64,000 nucleotides of DNA, taken from positions 558,001 through 622,000 of the forward strand of contig JAEVLN010000004.1 in the NCBI GenBank assembly GCA_018350325.1. Reading direction: 5' to 3'. This stretch comes from Globodera rostochiensis (lineage: Eukaryota > Nematoda > Chromadorea > Rhabditida > Heteroderidae). The first letter of the stretch is position 1. Each line of letters begins with the position of its first letter. The translations under genes were made by a program, and so were the position numbers. Shown here one piece after another: positions 57,601 to 64,000 of the stretch. The notes beneath the pieces are model-generated. The model saw nothing but the letters and a program-made list of their open reading frames with translations. It ran no database searches and was not told where the DNA came from.

Positions 57601-59660
57601 GATTTCGGGACCTTTTTTGGCATCCGGTTTACATTTAAGGTTGGTACCCCGGCATTTTGGTCGGGGTTTTTGCCCCCCCCCTCCGAACCTTGCCCCAGAC
57701 ATTTGCTAATTTGTTGGCAAAATTTCTCTTAAATATTTTATGGGGTTTTAGGTGATCCTCGCCACCGGCTACACATTTGAATTTCCACTTTTGGAGGCTG
57801 GTAAACTGTTGCCTGTCGAAGAAAATGACGTCAGCCTATATTTGGTTTGTTTTATTATATTTATGTACTTATTTTTAGATAAATATACTGTACCTATTAT
57901 TTCGTAACATTTAAATCCATTTTTAATTTTTATTTTTCAGAACATTTTCCCGCCGGCACTCCATTCGCACAACACACTCGGCATCATTGGACTAATTCAG
58001 GTGATTCGTCTCCGTCGAAGTTCAAAATTTCAAAAACTCCAATTTAATATTTAAATTAATTAATTTAAATTTTTAATGTTAATTTTTTTCTTTTTATTTT
58101 CGTTCTCAGCCCCTCGGCTCCATCATGCCAATAGCTGAGATGCAAGCGCGCCTGTTCTTCAGCGCGTTCACCGGCGCAATACAAATGCCGTCATGCACTG
58201 ACATGGAAGTGCATGCTGCGGGCGTTAAGGAGGCAATGCATGCGCAATTTGTGCAGTCGCGGCGACACACCATTCAGGCAATAGGCGCCAAAACTTGGTT
58301 CAAAATTGGGCTACAATTTCATCATCTTAGTGCCCACTTGCAGTGTCAGCAAATAAATTACAAATCAAATAAAACAACAAATTTTGAAAGTCTATAACTT
58401 TTTTAAACTTAATGCCATTCGAAAGCTTGTTAAAAGTTATTATTAAGCCAAAACTAAACACTTAGGAATTCGTGAAAAACTTATTTCAATAAAACTAAGA
58501 AAAGACCCCCCCCCCCTATTTTGGGTGTTTTTTTTACATTGAAATTTTAAACACGAATAGAACCATTTGTCTTTTTCTTAAATTATTCTTCTCATTTAGA
58601 GCTTTCGAATGGCACTTTTTGGTTGAGTTTAAAAAAAGTTATAGACTTGCAATTAATTGCTGGCTGGCACCGAGACGATTCGCCCCGTCCAATTTCTAAC
58701 CGATTTTGAATTTAAAAATGGACGCCGGACACTAAAACTCTGGTTCAATTGCGCGCAAAACTTTGGGTTCAAAATGGGCAGCGCCAAAAACCTCGGTGTT
58801 CAAAATTGAACTTTGGTACTTAAATTTTGTGCCTGCCAAGGCTACCGGTTTGAATCCTCCACGATGGCTGGTTCAGTCCCGTACTGAAGCTAAGATTAAG
58901 CCTAACTTAGGCCTAAGCCACCCTGTGGGCTTTGTTAGGCTTATGCCTAAGCCTAAGCTTAAGCTTAGCTTAGACCAAGCGTAGGCTTAGGCTAAGACGC
59001 TGAGGGGATTCGGTAAGTTTTGGCTGTGGGGGGATTCGGGCGGGGGGGGGGATTCAGACCGGAAGCGCCTGCCAATTTTGAATTCGATATAAAACGTCAA
59101 ATGCTGACGCCAATTTGTGCAGGTTGACTACATTGAGTATATGGACACATTGGCCGAGCTGATCGGATGCGTGCCGCGGCTTGGCCGCTACCTGTTCAAT
59201 GACCCGGCTTTGTTCAAAGCTTTGCTTTTCGGACCCAACCTTTCGTAGGGAAAATGATTTTTTTTTTTAATTTTCAAAAATAGCAACAAAAAAGTCATAA
59301 ATTTCAAGCTATGCCTATCGCCTGGACGGGCCTGGTCAATGGAGCGGTGCGAGACAAGCGATTATGACACTCCGCCAACGTGTGGAGGTTCAAATATTTT
59401 TTGTTTAAAAAACATTTTGCTTTTCCAAGGCCGGCATGCGAGGCATCAAATTGCCGGAGGACAAATGGTTGTGCCCTGAAGCAACAAAAATTGCGGGCAT
59501 TTTGCCAAAGGGCACAAAAAGGCAATTGCCGGCTGAGTTGATCCGGTTAGAAAATTGGAGAAATTTTTAAATTAATTTTTTGAAAATTTTCAGGGCATTT
59601 TTTGCCTTCCTGTTCTCTGTACTCGCCTTGGCATTTACTGTTTGGGTTGCGCGATTTTGA
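54638..59660 (+). CDS. Flavin-containing monooxygenase (FMO), 18 exons, 564 aa
   Basis: NADPH- and O2-dependent oxidation of soft nucleophiles (N, S); typically on the ER membrane. Exons: 54638-54711, 55019-55110, 55180-55220, 55267-55330, 55608-55746, 56086-56206, 56290-56400, 56661-56809, 57194-57256, 57311-57346, 57388-57487, 57752-57844, 57941-58000, 58110-58277, 59123-59244, 59309-59387, 59430-59545, 59594-59660; 1695 bp, in frame. Motifs: FAD-binding GAGASG in exon 1, DDIGGLWRF in exon 2, FRGRVCHAHSY matching FxGxxxHxxx(Y/F), NADPH-binding GVGNSG in exon 7, ATGY in exon 12, and [14 protein letters not shown] in exon 14. The last exon codes a hydrophobic C-terminal anchor ([20 protein letters not shown]), as in animal FMOs. 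Exon 14 ends at a GC donor (CAG|GCAATA). Exon 8 lacks an AG acceptor (TTTTTG|GTTAAT), the only flaw. Length is slightly above the usual 530-550. Confidence 0.93.
56810..57193. repeat. FMO intron 8 with repeated ACATTTTGTC words
   Basis: The intron holds about eight ACATTTTGTC or GACAAAATGTC words in both orientations. The two orientations near 56830-56950 could pair. No exon is seen inside. Confidence 0.4.
58278..59122. other. FMO intron 14, 845 bp, with degenerate TTAGGC/CTAAGC stretch
   Basis: Begins at a GC donor. 58890-58998 has many TAAGCCTAAG and TTAGGC words on both strands. The nematode telomere unit is TTAGGC, but these are irregular. The rest is AT-rich with C- and G-runs. Confidence 0.4.
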
Positions 59661-59971
59661 AAGAATTTTACAAAATATCAATTTAATTGTGGAACTGATC
59701 AATGATCGATCAATCGATCGATCATATTCTGTTCTCCAAAGGCACTTCTGTTATGTTCCGATGAGCTTTTCAAATTGGCGTTCTGAAAAATATTGTAAAT
59801 TTTAAAATTTTATTATTAACAAACAATTCAATTCTAAAAAGGACTACACTTTAAACAATCTTTAAATTTGCTTTTACTTATTTTTGGGGTTGTTTTTGAA
59901 AAATTTATATTAAATTTTAATAATTTAAACAAATTAAATGTATTTCTTAAAATTAAAACTGTTACGTGAAT
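59661..59971. other. Short convergent intergenic region between FMO and the GPCR
   Basis: Both genes end here, 311 bases apart. It contains ATCAATCGATCGATCGATCA (59698-59721 region) and AT-rich sequence. No distinct polyadenylation pair was resolved beyond AATAAA-like words. Confidence 0.4.
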
Positions 59972-62900
59972 TTAATTGGCTGCTTCTCCATCCGTTAAAA
60001 TGGCACTTTTCTCTTCTTCGTCAATGGCACAAATTTGCACCGACCGCGACTTTGACGAACAATTTTTGGTGCCCCTAAAAGATAAAAAACAACAATAAAA
60101 CTAAAAAATAATAATTTGGTTATTATTAAAAATCGACGCCCGCCGCCCCCACCGTTTTGGTGTCAAAAAATTGGAGCCATTTTGTGTGTTGACCCCCGCG
60201 GCGCCGCTGCTCGGCATGAACGCGCTCAAACTGCGCGCGGATGTTCTGCGCGACTCGCCGGCGCTACCCTGCTGCTGGTGCTGTTGGGTCATCAACAAAG
60301 CGGCGGCGGCCTGCAAAATGTGCGCCATACAATTAAAATTAATTGATTTGGTAAGTTTTTTATGTCGATTTGTAAGAAACCTTTCGAACTTTTCATTATT
60401 AAAGATTTGTTTTTTCCGGATTTAAAAAAAAAAAATCCAAATAATTTTGAACCTGCGATTGTCGTCGCCGTTCCAATGAAGTGCGAATGGTTTCTTTGAA
60501 CTGGGGATTGAAGAAACTGTAGATCAACGGGTTCCAAACCGCTAAAAAGACTTGAAAATTTTATTTGAAATTCAAATCCTTTAAAGTTTATTCATTATAA
60601 TTAATTTATTTGAAACTCAAAATATTTTTAAACTCCTTTATAAATTATTCATTATAATTAATTTATTTAAATTCAAAATATTTTTAAACTCAAAATTTAT
60701 ATTTGTTTATTAATATTTTAATTTATTTGAAATTTAAATCTTTATTGTTTATTTAGTAATTATTTTAAAATATTTTCTGCACCCGAAGTCATCGCAACAG
60801 AATGACAGGCGGCAAAAATCAGTGAATACCATTCGGTCTTAATTTTTATCAAATTTTTAAACAACAAAAAAAAATTCTCACCGATTTGGCATCCTCCGAA
60901 TTGGCACTGTTCTCACTGTTAAAGTCCCGCCACAGATTGATCAGATTCATCGGCAACCAGGCTAACACCAGTCCAGCCACCTTGACCAAAACAATGAATT
61001 TAAATTGTTGACGCAAAATGAATCAAATGTCTTACAAGTTTTCTATATCGTACTAACAAAAATAACTTTTTACTCTCTCATCGGACTATTTTATTTATTT
61101 TTTCATAATGTTGAATCAAACATTTTAACTAGCACTAACACCATAAAAAAAAACATTAGGGGTGCTTAACCCGCCCGGATCCAACCCCCCCGGGTACCGG
61201 GTATCCCGGATCCTGGACACTCAGATACCGGTAGCCGGATAATTTGCCCAAAACATCCGGATACCGGTCCCAGTTCCGGATGCCCGTTCTTGTCCAACCC
61301 TAATTTATAACTGGAGACCGGATTTATATTGACTAAAAACCGTGAAATCCCTGCTACGTACAACCACTTTTGTGTCTGATCACTGATTAGAAAAATGATC
61401 GGTTCAAAATGGCGAATATTAATTACCATGGTCACCATCATCCGGTTGGTCCGGTTCTTTTGACTTTTCATCCGGTCTTTGCTCTCCTGCAACAGCACCA
61501 CCTGGCGCTCCTGGCGCTTTTGCATTTGGCGCCGGATCAGACGACCTGACAAAATGCCAAATAAACAATTAGCGCGCGCGCCAATTCAAAATTCAAACCA
61601 ATGCTCCAATAGCACAGCGACGAAATTACGGTAGGGAGACCGAACTGTACAATCAGCACCAGAAGGCCGTACAGTTTGCGGATCCGACTTCGGCCCGACT
61701 GCTCGTCGGTATCTGGCCTAATTTAAACAAAAATGTTTTTAAAAAAAATTGGTGTAAAATATTTGACAAGTTTTTTTTTTCAATTCGGCTGTCAGGACTA
61801 AAAAAGAATTTTAATGTTTTTGCTAAAAATAAATTTGTTGTTTAAAGTATTGATCGCCGACCCTTAGAGTGCGGGAATGTCGGGGGTTGGAGGCGAAAAA
61901 ATCCCGACCAAAAAATGTCGGGAGGTTTTTTCCACCCGAATTCGAAAAGTTCGGTGGGGAAAACTCCACAAAAACCCCCGAAAATTTTGTAAGTTTGGAG
62001 AGTCGGGGGCAAAAAACCCCGACCAAAAATGTCGGGGGTCGGGGAGCAACCCTATTAAACTTATTTTATTTGTTGGTCTAGAAATCTCTAAAAAATTTCA
62101 GGTTCCTAAAATAAGCAACTTAAATTATTTTATAATGCAAAAAGAAAAAATGTCGCCAAGCCGGAAAAAATGTTTCAAATCAAAAAATTGAGATTTTTCA
62201 AAAACATTTGAATTTTTTTAATTAAAAAAACTTTTTACCAATTTTCTTCACAAAAAGTGCCGCAAAATGGCGGATACACTTGCGTTGATGAGAAAATGCC
62301 AACTGGCAATGCACAGGCGTAGCCCAACGCCCAAACGCCGACAACGATGGAAACGGCGGTGCGAAATTTAATTTTCTGAATATTTAAAAATATAATTACA
62401 TTTGGATATGTTTTCTAGTAATTTTTAGAATTTAAATTTAAATATTTATTTGACGTGAACGGATGGATTTTTATGTTTTTATGCTTTTGTGTTCTGAAGA
62501 ATACGGCCCAAAAATAGCCTTTTCGCGACCTTGTTGGCCATAACTTTTTTAAGCATTGTCCAATCACTTAGCTTTAACTTAATGATAACTCTAACACATC
62601 GCAAGCTTTCATTTGGTATTCGCCTTCGAACTCCGAACTTCAATAGGCATATGATTTGTGATGCATTTGACCTTTTTAAAATTTTTTTAATTTTTTTTTG
62701 GGATGACTACAGTCGAGTAAATCAATAAAAAGTGCGTATTTTTAGTATCGTAACCTAAAATATATTTGATTATGTCTGTGAATTCGTCTATAAATGGAAA
62801 ATGTCTCAGATAAAATCATTCTTTTTTTTTGATTCATTTCTTAAAACATCATTTTTCTTTTATTTCTCATCCAAAATTTTGTTGTAAGCATTTCCTAAAA

Positions 62901-63966
62901 CAGTTTCACCGCAAAGCAACCAAGCAAAAATGAAGCCAATTTCTGTGTTTGCTCTGACCATTTTTGTGTTGTCCACCGCCGTTTGTGACGGAATGCCAAA
63001 GCAAAACGATTCAAATCAAACGCCAAAAGCGTGGCATCCGTACCCAAATGCATTCGATCAATCGGCGTCTCAACGCAACAATTTGTTACCAAACAGCCGG
63101 CACCAGACAACATATATTAAAATTAATAAAAATGAATTCCGTTCTCAAATCCCGGGATTGACAACTCTTCCAGAAGAAGAATGGGCAGCGTCTCAGGCCG
63201 CGTGTCTGGAAGCGACAAAAAAAAAAGAAAGAAAAGAAAAAACCTGGTGGTTTTCGAAAAACAACTTCCAAATCAAACAAAGTGCCGGTTTCAAACACTG
63301 TGCCAAACTCATCGAACACCTTTGTGCCAGACTTTTCAAACACTGTGCCAAACTCATCGAATACCTTTGTGCCAGACTTTTCAAACACTGTGCCAAACTC
63401 ATCGAATACCTTTGTGCCAGACTTTTCAAACACTGTGCCAAACTCATCGAACACCTTTGTGCCGGACTTTTCAAACACTGTGCCAAACTCATCGAACACC
63501 TTTGTGCCGGACTTTTCAAACACTGTGCCAAACTCATCGAACACTTCAAACCTAACGAATTTTCCGCAATAGCATTCTTGAGTCACGATTGAATTTTGTC
63601 CATTTTCTTTGCTTCCAACTTTGTTCCCCTAAAACTCTTTCCCTTCCTCTTATGCTTTTATAAACATACTTTTGGGGGTCTTTGCGTCTATTTATTGAGA
63701 ATATTTCGGCACATTTTCAGTTAAGTTTAGTACTCAAAACATTTCGATTTCGAGGGTGTTTCGAGAGTGCAAATTAGGGTAGGACGGGACCGGTACCGGG
63801 ACGGGATTTCCCGGGGTTTTCAAGTCCTGGTCCAGGTTAATTATATAATTTAAATATTTGAGGTAATTGATAATATTTTTGCCTGTTTCGTCGGATGTCG
63901 GATGAGAATATAGCGGTCAACAGCGATTGCAGTCAGCGTAAAGCTGGACACGAACACCGTGCCACC
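59972..63966 (-). CDS. Rhodopsin-class GPCR, neuropeptide Y/F receptor-like, 3' part (TM3 to C-terminus)
   Basis: Seven-helix receptor; upstream exons (TM1-TM2) lie beyond the window. Exons (minus): 63966-63883 (TM3 with DRY, AIAVDRYILIRHP), 62375-62239 (TM4, then ECL2 with CGTFCEENW), 61717-61599 (TM5, LLVLIVQFGLPTVISS), 61545-61427 (basic third loop RRQMQKRQERQ to NRMMVTM), 60980-60882 (TM6, LVLAWLPMNLINLWRDF), 60837-60783 and 60541-60453 (TM7, SAVWNPLIYSFFNPQFKETI), 60310-60153 and 60074-59972 (Gln/Ser-rich tail, stop). All join in frame. The WLPMNLINL and NPLIYSFFN motifs fit invertebrate NPY/NPF-type receptors (nematode NPR group), so the ligand is probably a neuropeptide. The TM3 exon ends at a GC donor and the TM6 exon uses an AAG acceptor. 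Confidence is high for the GPCR call and moderate for the subfamily. Confidence 0.9.
61160..61310. repeat. CCCGGATACCGG-rich repeat in a GPCR intron
   Basis: Copies the block at 18470-18605 (GGGGTGCTTAACCCGCCCGG then GGATCC/ATACCGG words). It interrupts the intron between the third-loop and TM6 exons. No coding. Confidence 0.55.
62930..63592 (+). CDS. Small secreted repeat protein nested in a GPCR intron, frame conflict
   Basis: Not recognised. It lies opposite the GPCR, inside its 1.5-kb intron between the TM3 and TM4 exons. The start codon at 62930 opens a signal peptide (MKPISVFALTIFVLSTAVC), then a Gln/Asn-rich region with a Lys-rich stretch coded by an A-run (63216-63240). After that come five and a half copies of a 45-bp repeat. 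In the signal-peptide frame the repeat reads FKHCAKLIEHLCARL and stops at 63592. In another frame, open from before the A-run and stopping at 63572, it reads SNTVPNSSNTFVPDF. Both variable sites among the repeats are silent only in that second frame, so it is probably the real one. The A-run then carries a length error or a genuine frameshift. Single-exon model; no RNA evidence. Confidence 0.6.
   Translation: MKPISVFALTIFVLSTAVCDGMPKQNDSNQTPKAWHPYPNAFDQSASQRNNLLPNSRHQTTYIKINKNEFRSQIPGLTTLPEEEWAASQAACLEATKKKERKEKTWWFSKNNFQIKQSAGFKHCAKLIEHLCARLFKHCAKLIEYLCARLFKHCAKLIEYLCARLFKHCAKLIEHLCAGLFKHCAKLIEHLCAGLFKHCAKLIEHFKPNEFSAIAFLSHD
63281..63556 (+). repeat. 45-bp coding tandem repeat
   Basis: Five full copies and one partial copy of a 45-bp unit beginning TCAAACACTGTGCCAAACTC. 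Only two positions vary: AAC/AAT and CCA/CCG in the SNTVPNSS frame, both synonymous. 45 is a multiple of three, so copy number can change without altering the frame. Confidence 0.85.
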
Positions 63967-64000
63967 CTAAAATATTGACATTTAAAAAAAGTTATTAAAA

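Noticed and set aside
58890..58998. Interstitial telomere (TTAGGC is the nematode telomere unit)
   Set aside because: Words are irregular, on both strands, with no run of consecutive perfect units.

Overview
The window looks like nuclear DNA of a nematode. It is AT-rich, crowded with repeats, and its genes are split into many short exons with GT-AG (a few GC-AG) introns and TTTTCAG-type acceptors. A plant-parasitic cyst nematode (Heterodera/Globodera type) is my best inference. The basis is the expanded secreted-protein families, acceptors abutting start codons (compatible with spliced-leader trans-splicing), and repeated ATGCCA/TGGCAT motifs like the 'DOG box' described for dorsal-gland effectors. 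No species marker is present. All gene models below were hand-assembled from splice signals and reading-frame continuity; none is supported by RNA.

Region 1 (1-39.3 kb) is a cluster of at least six paralogous secreted-protein genes on both strands: M1 3170->1569, M2 13837->11728, P3 15497->20096, P4 23528->25861, M4 29895->27799, M5 39257->37975. Each starts with an exon coding a signal peptide (MRALLYLLTLTLCC-like) plus a short helical domain. A variable series of phase 0/0 exons follows: domain B (another copy of the helical domain) and cassette C. Then come phase 1/1 cassettes D, E, F and G, rich in Ser/Gly/Pro/Gln/Asn. C-terminal cassettes end in Lys/Arg-rich tails. In many of them a GGTAAAAG donor sits inside the tail codons, so the same site could act as exon junction or, read through, lead to a stop. 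Cassettes are fused, truncated, frameshifted and gene-converted between loci. I do not recognise the family.

The same region carries insertions that can be dated against paralogous empty sites. They are a 1104-bp element with 10-bp target duplications, an 867-bp hAT-like element with 8-bp duplications, and a 116-bp TA-flanked palindrome nested in the latter. There are also tRNA-headed short repeats, a long foldback element, many minisatellites, and a 2.14-kb near-identical duplication (25974-28110 / 35330-37465) that differs mainly inside the coding cassette.

Region 2 (44-53.2 kb, minus strand) holds two tandem paralogues of a second unrecognised secreted family (start MYHHYLLLV). They contain four versus two copies of a roughly 93-99-residue single-exon domain, an acidic exon and a coiled-coil last exon. 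Each has its own minisatellite just upstream, built on the shared core GGCGAAATGTCC.

Region 3 (53.9-64 kb) is conventional. It has a complete 18-exon flavin-containing monooxygenase gene (54638-59660, plus). Convergent with it is the 3' part of a neuropeptide-receptor-like rhodopsin-class GPCR (63966->59972, minus, 5' end outside the window). A GPCR intron contains, on the opposite strand, a small secreted protein gene with 45-bp coding repeats whose best frame disagrees with the signal-peptide frame.
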